Of a stretch of 64,000 nt of DNA, positions 23,268-34,980 are shown piece after piece. The translations under genes were made by a program, and so were the position numbers. The stretch is taken from contig CM027381.1 in assembly GCA_015680905.1 (NCBI GenBank), positions 64,655,501-64,719,500 on the forward strand, read 5' to 3'. The notes beneath the pieces are model-generated. The model worked only from the letters and a program-made list of their open reading frames with translations, did not search any database and was not told the DNA's origin. This stretch comes from Coptis chinensis. Lineage: Eukaryota; Streptophyta; Magnoliopsida; Ranunculales; Ranunculaceae. Position 1 is the first letter of the stretch. Every line of letters begins with the position of its first letter.

Positions 23268-23510
23268 TCAATAGGAGGAGTGTGCTACCATTCCGGCGGT
23301 AGCACAACAAACATCAAACTTACCTTTCGGTAAAACTTTGGTCATCATATATGACCCATTCTTGTCGGTATGGATCTTCTCAATGCATAATTGCTTCTCT
23401 TCAAGAACTTCTCTAATCCAATTATAATGCACATGTATGTGCTTGGATCTAGAATAAAAACTCAAATTCTTGCTCAAATGGATGGCGCTCTGACTGTGAT
23501 CAGTCCCCAA
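23268..23510 (-). pseudogene. Ty1/copia RNase H C-terminus
   Basis: The frame reads DHSQSAIHLSKN...YSRSKHIHVHYNWIREV...EKIHTDKN...MTKVLPKGKFDVC. This is the end of a copia pol: SAIHLSKNP, then RTKHIDVRYHFIRE, then a [N/D]-x-ADMLTKPL-like close. The catalytic aspartate lies in DHSQSA, where the family has DSQSA. It is truncated at 23511 by the neighbouring LTR, so integrase and reverse transcriptase are absent. It is followed directly by a polypurine tract and the LTR, so it is the 3' end of an otherwise lost element. Confidence 0.8.
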
Positions 23511-23511
23511 A

Positions 23512-24245
23512 TGTGCATTTTATTACTTTTACAATGCTTCATATATGCCCTTCTTATGCTTAATGAATAGGTAACTTATAGCTTTTGCTACCGTTTGCAA
23601 GATATAGGCCATTTAGGACGCAAATTCCTAATACGTGCATTTTAGCACAAAAAGGATGGCTATTTACGCTGTTTGGAAAGATTCTAGCTTAGGAGCAACA
23701 GTGCCAAAAAGTCAAAGTCAAAAGTCAGGTCAATTGTCTAAGTCAAAGACTCAAGGACTCAAGACTAAAAGCTACTGACCCATGGACCTAAAGCCAAAAT
23801 TCAAGACTTCTATTATATGGGCTTAGGTAAAAAACCCATGAGTTTGTTTCTAGAAGGAAAGGCATAATTGTAAATGGTGTCCTATATAAACCGAAGAGAT
23901 GTAGAGAATTTCTTATCCAAGTTTTAGGGTCCAAACCATTTGGTTTGTAGGAGTAGAACCCTAGATCTAATCTTTGGTCATTAGGAGTAGGTTAAATATT
24001 TTTAAATTAAATTGTTATTTCCTTATTTTCCATTTTCATGTTCTTCAAGCTTTAGTGTAAACCCAAGTTTTAATTAATTTCAATACAAGTTTCTAAATCA
24101 TTCCAATACAAGTTTCTAATCATTTCAATACAAGTTTAAGATTGAGAGTAATTCCAATAGCCAAGTAGGAGAAAAGAGTTACAAAAGTTAGTATTTTATC
24201 CATCACAAACCTTAACGTCCTCTAAACAAAGAGTCTATATGTATT
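23512..24245 (+). repeat. LTR-like sequence N
   Basis: It starts TGTGCATTTTATTAC exactly where the copia frame breaks off. It has a TATA box (TATATAAA, 23883-23890). The TATA is followed by leader-like sequence and then a threefold ATTCCAATACAAGTTTCTAA repeat near 24070-24140. This fits an LTR on the plus strand. No second copy, primer site or target duplication was found, so the right end and the solo status are inferred. Confidence 0.4.
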
Positions 24246-27060
24246 TTAACCTATAGGTATTTTAATAGAGTTGTTATTTGTGCTTTCACCGAGAGGTGGC
24301 ATTGTGAGACAAACAACTTCCATCTCCCGTTTGGAGAAATGACAATCAGTTTGGACGATATTAAACAATTTACTGGGATTTCGATTAAGGGTGAAGCGTT
24401 GGTTGGGAAAATCAATATTAAAAAGACATATGATAAACAATTACTAGTGCAAAGCTATAACGGAAGCTGAGATAGATGAAAAGTTAGACGATTGTGGTGG
24501 TGCTGGTAAGGATGTGTCTTTGGGTTGGCTTCGTTCTAGGTTGGCAGGAAAGGAAAATAGTAAAGATAGCAAAATAATTGATAATTGTGTGAGGGGTTAT
24601 TTATTATATTTGCTTGGATGTGTACTCTTCCCAAATAAGTCTGGTGATAAAATATATGCGGCATACATGAAGTTTTTGTTGAATTTGGAAAAAGTGAAAG
24701 ATTATGCTTGGGGGTATGTCTGGCGGAACGTATTTGTACAAGTAGCTAAGCCTTGCTTCTCAACACAATAATGTAAGACAATTTTGTGGTTTTGCAGCTT
24801 TGGTTGAGGTATGCTTAAAATGTTTTCTATTTTTAGTTTTTTGGTATTTTGTAGCATTGGTTGTGGTATGACTTAAATATTTTCAGGCATGGGTGTATGA
24901 GAATTTTCCTTGCTTCCGGCCCCCTTATAATTCTGAATATACTATAGACATGCCACGCATGAGAAGGTGGCTCGTTGGGACCAATACATGCGATATCATC
25001 GCAAAGTTGGTTTCAGTTCAAGAGGAGCTTGATGAGTTGGAAGCAAGAGATGTAAGATTTAAATTCCATATATATATATATATATATTAAAAATCATGTT
25101 GGATTGTATAGTTGCGCTTTTTTTAAATATCAATTGTGGTTTTTTTCTTTTGTAGGTAACTTGGGATCCTTATAGAGACGTGCGAGCATCTTTTTCTTTT
25201 GATGAGGTTTCGTTCTTCAGTGGATGCCTTTGTTGTCTTGATGATTTGGTGGCTTATCACCCAGATCGGGTATTGCACCAATTTGGTAGGGTTTAAGGTA
25301 TTCCACTCGAGCCACTTATACTGTAGCTTGACACGAGAACTCCTCGAAATTACAAAATCATTTACCCTAAACATTCAGGGGCATTAGTGGTCACAGTGGT
25401 TTAACCATGTCTTAAACGAGACAATGCGTGGAATGATTGTTGTTGATTCTTTAAACTGTGATCCCGAATATATCGAGTGGTATTATAGAGTTAGCCACCC
25501 TCGCGTCCAAAATCCTGTTAGGTGCTCTGGATTGTTCAAACTCTCTTCCATGGTTGCTCGGCCTACCTATGATGAGTTGGTATGTGTTGTAACTTTTTTT
25601 TTTACCTCTGTGCTTGGTGTGCAATTTCTTTTTTGTGTTTGCTTAACATGTGAATGCAATCAAGTAGTAATAGACCATGTCAGTTTGGGTGTATATGCTT
25701 GCCAAATCGGTTTTGGCAAAACTTGATTCAGATGAGTGGATTCTTTTGTTTTATTTGCTAAAAATTTAGGAACTTGGGTTTGGAGAGTTTGATGTTATGA
25801 TATAGGAGTTGATGTTATGATAAATAGAATGAGTTAGTTTTGTTTGTCTCTCATTCTTTGGCCTGTTACACTTGCTTGTGTGGATTTATGAGTAGGAACC
25901 AAGTTTTGAGGTTCAAATAGAAGTTGTAGAGTTCTTACTCACCTTTAATACCCAATTGGATTTGTTTGAATCCAATAGATATAGGAAAAGATGCAACTGT
26001 TTTAGTACATATACGTTAACTAGGATTTTCCTGTCCATGTTCTGTGTTTAGTCGACTTCTCTAGAATCTGTTCTACAGAATCTGCTGTATTGATCTGAAT
26101 AGAAGCTATAGAGTTTCGAGTGTAGTTTCATATCCATTTTAGTTTGCTCCGATCTAAGCTACAGAGATAAAGTTATGACTGTTTTAGTTTAGAGTGGTCA
26201 ACTAGTGCTTTTCCTTACTGCGTAGCAAGTTCCATCAATGCCTATAGTTTTCTGGATAACAATTGGCTTTCAAGGTATTGATGTAAGTTGTAGTTCTATG
26301 AGTCTAGTTTCAGACCCAATTGGATTTGTCTCTTTCCAAGCTATATTGAGAATGATATGCCTATTTTAGTTCAGGGTGGTTGGCCAGAAAATTTCAAATT
26401 TTGTTGTAAGTTCAAGGGTGTTATGAAGATTTTTTGAGTGGGAATCAGCTTTGGAAATCTAAATAGGAATTGTAATATTTCGAGTCTAGATTCTAATATA
26501 ATTTTTACCCACACAATTGTGAATTATAGAGATAAATTTGAATTTAAGGAAAGTTTCATGTCTTTTTTTTGGAAGTTGGCTTACGGACAACTTTTACCTT
26601 TTTGTGTTTTGAGAAATATATGCTTGGCCTAGACTTTTAGTTTGTGTCTTTTTTTTATCGATCATATCTTCGGATTTTTGTCATGACTTTTACTTCCTAT
26701 TTTTGTCGTGATTTTTTTTCTAAAGTATATGAATTGATGAAATTGCAGATCTCTCATATATCAAAAGCAAAGAGCATTTTGAAGACTATGATGGATGGGG
26801 GAAGTGCCCATTGCAATGCTTGGGCTATTGTGGAAATAACCGAAGCTTACCAAATACGTTTGTTTGATGACTCTTCTGCATTTTCTGCATCCAAATATCC
26901 GGTTGATGGTTCTTCTGCGGCTTCTGCATCTACAGATCCGGTTGGTGGTCCTGAAATTGAAGGTTGTGTTGCAGTTGATTCGGATGATAGAGGTCCTGTG
27001 AATGTGAAGAAAAGAAAGACTACAGGTCTAAGTCCAAATCCAACTCAAGGTCGAAGTTGA
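24246..27060 (+). pseudogene. Plant mobile domain (PMD, MAIN-like) gene, broken
   Basis: Exon-like blocks match the plant mobile domain (PF10536 type). The order is ERWHCETNNFHLPFGEMTIS (24270-24340); EKLDDCGGAGKDVSLGWLRS...GYLLYLLGCVLFPNKSGDK (24460-24660); ASQHNNVRQFCGFAALVE (24755-24810, then donor GTATGC); AWVYENFPCFRPP (24887-25050); WDPYRDV...HPDRVLHQFGRV (25160-25300); EYIEWYYRVSHPR (25465-25510, donor GTATGT near 25580); and a C-terminal exon (26748-27060) rich in Ser/Ala/Pro ending in KKRKTT. Frameshifts near 24452, 24720 and 25290-25400 and several stops make it a pseudogene. No start codon is seen, because LTR N sits where the 5' end should be. PMD proteins occur both as host silencing-related proteins and as passengers in transposons. 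Which one this was cannot be told. Confidence 0.75.
25900..26560 (+). repeat. 182-bp diverged tandem repeat in the last PMD intron
   Basis: A motif like AGAAGCTATAGAGTTTCGAG, followed by a CAATTGGATTTG-like and a GATAAAGTTATGACTGTTTTAG-like segment, recurs near 25921, 26103, 26285 and 26465. The steps are 182, 182 and 180 bases. The copies are strongly diverged. Confidence 0.6.
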
Positions 27061-27489
27061 AGTCGAGGCCAGTAGTACGTAGAAAGAAATAGTTCTAATG
27101 AGTGTTGGAATATGTAATGGTGTACAAAACTTGGGCTCTTCAAATATTTGTGAAACTTGTTTGTACATATGACAGGTTTTATAATTTAATGTTAAAAATT
27201 AAGATGAAACTTTGCTGAAATTTGTTCTTGATATGAAAAAAGTAATATTTGATTTTACATGTATGACAGGTTTTATAATTTAATGTTGAAAATACATAAA
27301 AAAAAAACTCTGTTGAAATTTTGATTCCTTTGGAGAATATATAGAATACACTCATTATCGAGAAAAGAAATAAAGAAAAAAAAAATGGAATGCTCTCTTT
27401 CCAAATTTAACAAAAGGAAAATATAGTATTAATGCCGCGTAGTAGTTTTAAAAAAAAAATCCTACGGAATGCTCTCTTTCCAAAGTATT
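27061..27489. other. PMD 3' flank, AT-rich
   Basis: No gene is seen. GACAGGTTTTATAATTTAAT occurs twice (27172 and 27267), and GGAATGCTCTCTTTCCAAA twice (27388 and 27466). It is probably the 3' untranslated region and repeat debris. Confidence 0.4.
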
Positions 27490-27930
27490 GAAGTAACCAT
27501 CAAAGCTTCTGGATTCCCACGAAAGCCTCTTGATGCCACAGAAGGGCTTTAACATAAGTCTCTTGCCGCCACAGAGAGGTTCTCACAGAAGTCTCTTGCC
27601 GCCACCCATCAAAGCTTCTAGGTTCTCTTGCCGCCACAGAGGGGTTCCCACGGAAGGCTCTTGCCACCACAGAGGGGTTTTCACGGAAGCCTCTTGCCGT
27701 CACCCATCAAAGCTTTTGGATTCCCATGGAAGTCTCTTGCCGCAATAGAGGCGTTCCCAAGGGAGTCTCTTGCCGCAACAGATGGTTTCTCATGGAAGTC
27801 TCTTGCTGCCACCCATCAAAGTTTCTGGATTCCCACGGCATGAAGTTTTTGCCACAGAGAGGTTCCCACGGAAGGCTCTTGCCGCCACAGAGTGGGTTCC
27901 CACTAAACAAAGCTTCTGTAGCCAGATATT
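27490..27930. repeat. Tandem array rich in CTCTTGCCGCCACAGAG
   Basis: Units built from TTCCCACGGAAGTCTCTTGC, CGCCACAGAGGGG and CACCCATCAAAGCTTCTGGA recur about ten times at steps of roughly 30-45 bases. All overlapping open frames on both strands are products of the array. Confidence 0.7.
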
Positions 27931-28189
27931 TCCCATTTTCCAACAGAAGCTTTTATAGTTCTATTGTCCAATTCCTTTTAAAGTGTTTGAAGTGTAAATA
28001 CCAAACATGAAAAATTCTAATCCGCCATGAAAAATTCTAATCCAAACTCTTAATTGAATAAACCAATAAGAAGCTTCTTGATTTAAAAATGTCTTCTAAA
28101 AAGTTGGGTCTTATTCTGCTTAGAAAAAACTCATCAAAGAGCCTCAAGTCTTTCAGATTAAGAGCTTGTTATTTGATCAAAAATTGCAC

Positions 28190-28555
28190 AAGAAAAAAGG
28201 GAGCTTCGACAGCGGGATGCCGTGGTCGTTGCCTTTTGGTGGCACCATTATACCGTGTGTTATTATGTATGTTGGTGGCATATGTTTGTCGTGGAATTCC
28301 AGTAGGGGAAAAGAAATTTTCGAGTAAAAAATGAGCTACGATAGTTTGTTGCCGTTAGTGTTGTCGTTTGGCGGCACCCTTGTGCCGCAGGTCTGTTCTG
28401 TTAGCGGAATTTGTCTATCATGGAATTCTATTAGGAAAATAGACACCCACGATACCCTTGGACCAGGAAAGTCAGTCTTCCACGTTTTTGAGTTGCCGTG
28501 AGATTCAGTCTTACACGGTGGGTGCCTATCGTGAGTGCCTATTTTATTTTTTTAA
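28190..28555. repeat. GGCGGCACC-bearing segment ending in an inverted repeat
   Basis: TTTTGGTGGCACC and TTTGGCGGCACC (28213-28375) echo the TTGCCGCCAC words of 27490-27930 in the opposite sense. AAAATAGACACCCACGATA (28436 region) is nearly the complement of TATCGTGAGTGCCTATTTT (28527-28546), an inverted repeat of about 19 bases enclosing about 70. The whole could be the two ends of one DNA transposon. Confidence 0.4.
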
Positions 28556-29227
28556 GATTACGAAAGAAAATTTTATTAAAGTATTTGTTTACATTTACAT
28601 GATAAACCGAGAAGTGTAATCGAACAATCCTACAAAACCATATCTCCTTGCCTGAATAAGTTAAATGTTGGGCCAAATATCAGTGAAATCCTACACTCAC
28701 AAATGAAACTTAACAAGGTAGAGATATACAAGTGTTTTCCTTCAAATTTCATAGTTAAAACAAAAAAAAAAAATAAATAAAGATGATTAACATTTGAATT
28801 CATAAACACGCGTGAAGTCTTAAAATAGAGTATCACTTGGTCATTTGATCATTTATATTGTTCCATTTCAATAATTCCTATGTGGTTTGCTTGGTACAAT
28901 TTAACCTTAGCGAGGTGAAAGGCATTAAATCTGTGACATTTGCAAACACATGCACACTATATATATTTTTTGATACTCTTAAACTTAACAACGTAAAAAT
29001 ATACAAGTGTTTTCCTTAAAATTCAACATTTAATAAACAAATTAAAGATGATTATCATTTGATATCCACTTTTTTCATTACATTCTCGTCATTCCAAAAA
29101 ATTACAAGTAACCACCATTTACACAAAATTATAAGTAACCACTGCACCATTTACAAAAAATTACAAGTAACCACCATTCAAAAAAAGTTACAAGTAAACA
29201 TCATTTTACAAAAGTTTAGCCTTGCAT
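28556..29227. repeat. AT-rich repeats upstream of the OTU-like fragment
   Basis: AACTTAACAA, then TATACAAGTGTTTTCCTT, then CAAATTAAAGATGATTA-like words occur twice (28705-28795 and 28980-29060). From 29095 to 29215 a unit of about 27 bases with TTACAAGTAACCACCATT repeats four to five times. No gene is seen. Confidence 0.6.
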
Positions 29228-29515
29228 TCATTGAAAAACTACATCAATCACCATCATCAATGTCATATAGGGTTCAACTCCAGCATCTGTCAAAAGTTGA
29301 AGGTTCCTAAAAACCTCCGTGTATGCATTGACTCTAGGTAATGCCCAATCTCTCCATTCACCACCTCCTTGAAAAGAAAAATCTCTCCATGAAGTCACAG
29401 GTCTAGGGAATAGACAATTCTGGTATAGTTTTACATTGACATAATGGTTATTGCCTATGTCGTACAAAACACCAATTATGTTAGGATTACTTGGAGGACT
29501 TTAGTGCAATAGGAG
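29228..29515 (-). pseudogene. OTU-like C-terminal fragment, probably from a Mutator-type element
   Basis: The frame PPSNPNIIGVLYDIGNNHYV...NVKL..NCLFPRPVTSWRDF...EWRDWALPRVNAYTEVFRNL resembles the closing part of OTU-like cysteine protease domains carried by plant Mutator-like elements. There the form is P.....I.IG....NHF..V.L...CP.PP, followed by W......W..R...F..L. The histidine of the NHY motif would be the catalytic His. The catalytic Cys part should lie to the right but is replaced by LTR B. The assignment rests on pattern memory only, and it could be another family. Confidence 0.3.
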
Positions 29516-29540
29516 GAAATAATGTATGCCACTAGGGGGG

Positions 29541-30856
29541 TGATAAAGGTAAAAACTATAGTTTTACCTACTCTTAACTAATTATGCTATGAATAAGTAA
29601 AACTAAAAGGATTTATACTAGAAGATCAAAGTTTTCTACTCTCGATTATCTTGCGATATGGTGGAGTAAAGAATTCGTTCCACTCTTAGTTTCTTAGACG
29701 TAAGGTTTCTCTAGTTTAATCTATTCTAACAAAATCAATGAGAGTAATGGATTGTGATTATACTAATATGGTGATTGAACTGATTAAAATGTTCTAACTT
29801 ATATTATGGCAATTAAATACTAAGATGTGAATATGGATAAGGAATTAGGGGGATTTGACTTCACTTAGATAAATTCCTGATATGCTAGTGTAGATTATTG
29901 CAATCCTAACCAATAAAGATTAAGTATTTGATCCCTAATTATTCATGGCAATCTCTACCAACTAATAATTAGTAGGTGAGGAAATTTAACCCATTCTCAT
30001 GGTGAATAAACCAACCTCAAGAGTGAAACTCTTGAATAAGCAATAATTCTAACTAACACATTAAGTCATCATCAAAGCTTCATCAAACCCCTCTAATAGA
30101 GGTTTAGCTCAGATTTATTAGACTATCATTAATAGAATAATAAGAAGAAGATATCATAATAACAATAACTTGTCTTTTATTAATCTAATGGAAGAGAGTC
30201 TAAGAATTAAAAAATATATTAAATACTAAGTATTGAATAATCCACTAACTTAAAAGTAATGAAAGAGTTATATGAATTAAAACCTAAGTACTTGAGAGTT
30301 ATACCTTAGTCATATTTATATAAGAGAGGGCTAGGTTTACAATTTCGTGCATGGGCTTTAGAGCCATGTTTTGGGCCCTTAAATCAAGCCCAAAACCTAA
30401 TTACTTAAGTCCAAAAAGGGTTTCTCTGTTGGAAATTACTGCAACAGCTTTTTCGTCAACTTTTACTCCTCTGATTTGATAAAGACTTAGACCATTAGAA
30501 ATCTCTTTTCGAGCCGATCGTCCCAATTCCGAGGTCTGAGTCCAAAGATACGGCCTGCGGAAGTTCTATTGACTTTTATGCTCTATTTCTGCCCGCATTG
30601 ACTTTGACTTTTCAGCTTTGACCAGGCTTTAAAAAGGCTTTTTCTCCTTGAATCTTGGCCTTTAGTTATAGAACTTCTTTGCAACCAACCTTTGCTCCTT
30701 TCTCTTGCGAAAGTGACATGTTTCTTCATATATTTCACTCCAAGACCTTAAATACATGAAAGTACTTAAACAGTACTAACTCTTATTTATTATACACATA
30801 ATAAGTCTAAATGTAATATTATTAAGGGTTAAAACTACAGTTTTGGGCGCTTATCA
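29541..30856 (-). repeat. B 3' LTR, Athila-like
   Basis: In plus orientation it starts TGATAAAGGTAAAAAC after five G (29536-29540) and ends GGGCGCTTATCA at 30856, followed by the polypurine complement ACCACCCCCAAAC. It is the same family as the solo LTR at 11272-12649, including the block complementary to TCAATAGAACTTCCGCAGGC. A minus-strand TATA box (TATATAAATA) lies at 30311-30325. It is followed by B's own 3' interior, so it is the 3' LTR. Confidence 0.8.
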
Positions 30857-31556
30857 AACCACCCCCAAACAGAGCTCTAACTAATCTCGTTTCGCTGAGT
30901 GCGATTGCATTTACCATATGCAATAAGGCCTTAAACAACTATGAATTCCCTAGAAGACGAGTTATAGCCTCGTGATAGTTTTTCAGAGAAGGTACTCACA
31001 AACTTCATCTATACTACAACGACTAAGAAATAAACATTACTGTTTCCTAATTTATTCTCATATATCTATACATTTCACTAGCAATGAATACAGGATAACC
31101 AATTCGAAATCTAAGCTAATACGTGCATAATAATCAATCATTTATGGATAAACATATATATATATATATATGTTTATCCTACATATATGTTTATCCATAT
31201 ATATATCATATATATATATATGAACTATGCTATGAAATACAATAACAGGTCCGTTTCTGAAACTTTGGAATAACGTCCTTAAGTAGGTCCTCACATATAT
31301 GTCAAAACAAAAACACTCTGATTTTTCCACTCAAGTTTTGCTCACTCCAGTGCGCAATGGGCACACTTTACCTTACAATCTCAATGACATACAACGAAGC
31401 TGAAGTCGATCAAACACATTTGCCACTTACTATCACACTAACCTATTCCTAATTGAGCTAGAGATCTTTATTAGGTGTTGCGGAGATTAGGTAATGGTTT
31501 GAGAATGAAGGAAATGAATGACAAGTCTGAGATAATAGAGTCTTCATATTATGTAA
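30857..31556 (-). mobile_element. B interior, 3' non-coding part (left of A)
   Basis: It is the reverse-complement relative of A at 39890-40570: the AGTCGTTGTAGTATAGATGA block, GTGAGAACCTACTTAAGGACG, and AGATTGTAAGGTAAAGTGTGCCCA. There is no gene. Positions 31145-31222 hold (AT)n and the palindrome GGATAAACATATAT.../...ATATATGTTTATCC. It ends at TGTAA (31552-31556), the target duplicated by A. Confidence 0.75.
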
Positions 31557-32942
31557 TGATAAGAGCCCAAAACTGTAGTTTTAACCTCTTAATAATCATA
31601 TTGTTAGACCAATTATGTGAATAATAAGTAAGAGTTAATACTGATTACGTGTTTTTATGCATTTCAGGCTTCAAAGTCCATTATGTGCAGAAATGTGCCA
31701 CTTTAGCGAGATAAAGGAGCAAAAGTCGGCAGAACTTCCGAATGCCATATCTTTGGACTCAGACCTCGGAATGAGGCCTACCTTATGTCAAAACGACCAG
31801 CTCGGAAAGAGCTTTGCAATGGTCCAAGCCTTGACCCAATCAGAGGAGCAGAAGTGGACGAAAAGTCTGTGGAAGCCAACTGCAGCTGAAGAGGCCTTTT
31901 GGATCGAAGACTGGGTTTTTGGGCCCCGATTCTCCGCCCAAAACATGGCTCCAAGCCCATGCACGATTTTTGGATCCGGATGTATAAAACAAAAGCTTAA
32001 CTCAGTGTTAATGGCAGTCAATGGCAGTTAGGTTAGATAGATAGCTTAGAATAGAAAGTAGCCATTAAAATAGCTTCTAGATCTAGATTTAATTGTTTTA
32101 TTTAATTAGTTTCAAATCCTTGTTTAGATAAAACCTTTGAATCTTTGTTCTTCATTTCATTAGACAAATAAATAGTTATTATTATTCAATTTCGCTTTTG
32201 TCATTTACAATTTATTAGATCTAATTTCAATTCTTGTTATCATTCAATTCTTAGTTATTAATTAGATTCCATTATTGTTTCATTAAGTAAATTTCAATGC
32301 TTTATATTATGTTTAGTTTAAATTTAAATGGAAATGATTATGAAATGATTCAAGGCTAAACCTCCATTAGAGGGGGTTGAGAAGCCTTGATGAAAGCTTG
32401 ATTCCGCTTTATCGTAGAGTCGTCAGAAATTCTATTCCACGTAAAATAATTAGTTCACCATGAGAATGGGTTTAATTGTTCACATGCTAGTTATTAATTG
32501 GTAGAAATGCCATGTGTAATTAGGGGATTAGGAAGAACCGATTGTTCTGCTTTAGCATTTCAATTCGATTACTTACTTTAATTGCCGCTAGTGGATTAAG
32601 TTGAGTTAAGGTGGAATCAATCCCCTAACTCCTTAACATCGAATCAACGTAGCATTCCCTTAGTAGTATTCGATAACCCACTAGTGCATTTCGTGGGTAG
32701 TTGCATCGTAGTTCAGTCCCCTTTTCGTGAAAGCTCTCATTGACTTTAAGTAGAGTATTGAGACTAGAAAACAAGCATACGGAAGGACTAAGAGTGGAAC
32801 GAATCACTCTACTCCACTATATCTCATAGGATTGAGAGTAGAAAATATCTTTGATAAATAAGCATCAAAATAGTTGTTAGTTTACTTACGTTGTGAATTC
32901 ATCACTCATTTCGTAGGTAGACTAATCATTTTACATTTATCA
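31557..32942 (+). repeat. A 5' LTR
   Basis: It starts TGATAAGAGCCCAAAACTG and ends CATTTATCA. The TATA box TGTATAAAAC lies at 31981-31990. It is nearly identical by eye to 40576-42084 apart from short indels and the extra 130-140 bases in the 3' copy. Confidence 0.9.
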
Positions 32943-32943
32943 A

Positions 32944-32960
32944 ATGGCGTCGCTGCCATC
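32944..32960 (+). other. A primer binding site (tRNA-Asp type)
   Basis: ATGGCGTCGCTGCCATC follows the LTR end. It is a mutated form of TGGCGCCGTTGCCGGG, complementary to the tRNA-Asp 3' end. Confidence 0.65.
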
Positions 32961-33588
32961 TTAGTTTCACTTTCGTATTGTTTTCATAGTGTTAGTACTG
33001 TTTTTAAAGTCTCATTTCACCCACCCACCCTTGTTTGAATCATACTGTGGCTGTCCATTTTAGAGTTGAAAAATTCGAGCAAAATTTACCGAAGGCCGTA
33101 TCCTCCTCCTTGAGCGACCCCGCCCCTATGTTATCGACACCGAAGCGACCACCCCATGTGGAGCACAACCCGCCCTAAAAACACTGTAATTTGAAAATTA
33201 CTCGGAGCGCGAGCGCGCCCTGTGTTAAATTTTTCGGATTTCGGCAGTTTTGATTCAACTTTGCTCTTCCATATTTTTTCAGTGTTCTAACCTCGCTATA
33301 TACACCTAACAAGCGTAAACAAGACGCTTATTCATAAGCCGGGCAAGGACTAAATCGGGTATTCCTTTCTTCCACACCTCGCATCTCCTCTTAGAGTTTT
33401 ATACTAGTATATCGAATTGTTTGGAGTGTTGCATGTTTAGTTAAGCTCGACTTAGTCTTGCATGAGATTAAGGTCCGTAGAACAAAAAACACCTAACGAA
33501 ATACACAACAACAAAGAACAAACAAGTCTATCTAGTATACCACACATTATACCTCTAGCTACTATTTCACACACACCACCGATATAAT

Positions 33589-34980
33589 GGGGAAGAAAGA
33601 GAGACTCTCTCTCGACTTCTACAAAGCCTTGAGCGATAGCCCCAAATCTTGCATCGCTCTAGCAGACCCAAATGGGATTTCTAATCCCTCCAAATATTTT
33701 AATTTGTTACCCGCTTTTCATGGTTTAAGGTTTAGACCATGAAAACCTTATCGGCATTACGCGTAGGATTGAACAAGTCTTAACAACATTCCACCATCCT
33801 ACGGTTGGTACGGAACAAATTAAATTAAGGGTATTCCCTTTCACCTTAGCTGATAAAGCGCGCTCTTGGTTAACCACCCAAGCCTAATTCTCAATGGACT
33901 CGGGCTAAACTTGTTCACCGTTTATGGAACATTTTACCCACCCCTAAAGACGGATGAGATGCTTTCCAAGATTCATTTCTTTTCGACAAAAATCCTCATG
34001 AATCATTTTCGAGGCTTGGAATCGCTTTCACCGATCCGCTTATAGAGTGTCCACACCATAATCTAGCAAAAGACACGTTAGTTCGCGGCCTTTTTCAAAG
34101 GACTTCAACATCACCATAAAGAAGTCCTTGACATTATAAATGGGGTAGTTTCTTAAGTAAAGGAGCCTCTGAGGCTTATAAATTTTAGAGGACCAAACTA
34201 AGCGAAATAATAATTGGGGTAGTGATGATATCCCCGGCCCGCTAGTTCTACTAATACGATTAAGGCCACGGTATGTTTGAAATTAAACACGATTCCGAGC
34301 TTAAAACTCTAATCGAATCACTCACTAAAAAGGTAGAGGCCATTTCTGTACAACAAAAGCCTATCCCCGCCATGAATGTAAATTCAAATCCATGTAGTTT
34401 CGTTGGAGTCCCGAGCATCCCGGATCGTCCTATAGCCTATGAACAAATTCCATTAATAGTGAACCTAACGCCCCTTTGAGACAAAATCCCAACTTCGGTT
34501 GGAGAAATAACCAACAAGTCACACCTCAAGGGTACAATAATCAATATGTTAGGCCAACGCACGGCTTTTAACCAAGCTCCACTACGACAAGGGACGAGGG
34601 TCGGGGTAATTTTAATAATTATAACAACCAAGTGCAACCTCGACAAGGTCAAGCACAAGGTCAAGGTAATTATAATAATTATAATGCTAATAGAGGTATC
34701 GTTCCGGTCAATAATAATTATCAGAATCCACCTATAAATAATTCACGCGGAAATAGTTCCAAATACACCACCCGACTACTACTACACCCACACAACCGGA
34801 TCGCCTTGACACCTTCATACAAGTGAGCCAAAACTTTTCCAAACCATGGCTCAATCTAACCAACAAAACTTCTACAATCCGTTAATAATTTAACCCAACA
34901 GTTGGCTCAAGATAAAGCCCAAACCAAAGGTGTGTTGCCAGTCACGCAATACCTAATCCTAAAACAACAAACACAGCCTT
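33589..34980 (+). pseudogene. A gag
   Basis: The frame begins MGKKERLSLDFYKALSDSPK, then ADPNGISNPSKYFNLLPAFHG. Shifted frames follow with the gypsy gag core: IKGIPFHL, PPLKTDEMLSKIHFF, then FEIKHDSELKTLIESLTKKVEAI (34273-34350). E carries the same core in better shape (FEVKHDPELKTLIDVLTKKVDAI). The zinc knuckle of E is degraded here (NPCSFVGVP). The leader 32961-33588 is non-coding. Gag would form the particle that packages the RNA. Several frameshifts and stops make this copy non-functional, although the element could still move in trans. Confidence 0.7.

Noticed and set aside
27500..28010. Five overlapping repeat-rich proteins on both strands
   Set aside because: Tandem DNA repeats give open frames in many phases; there is no start context, no conservation and no domain.
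31657..32031. 124-codon open frame in A's 5' LTR and its twin at 40668-40928
   Set aside because: It lies wholly inside the LTR upstream of and across the TATA box, has no domain, and is truncated in the second LTR by a base change. It is LTR sequence.
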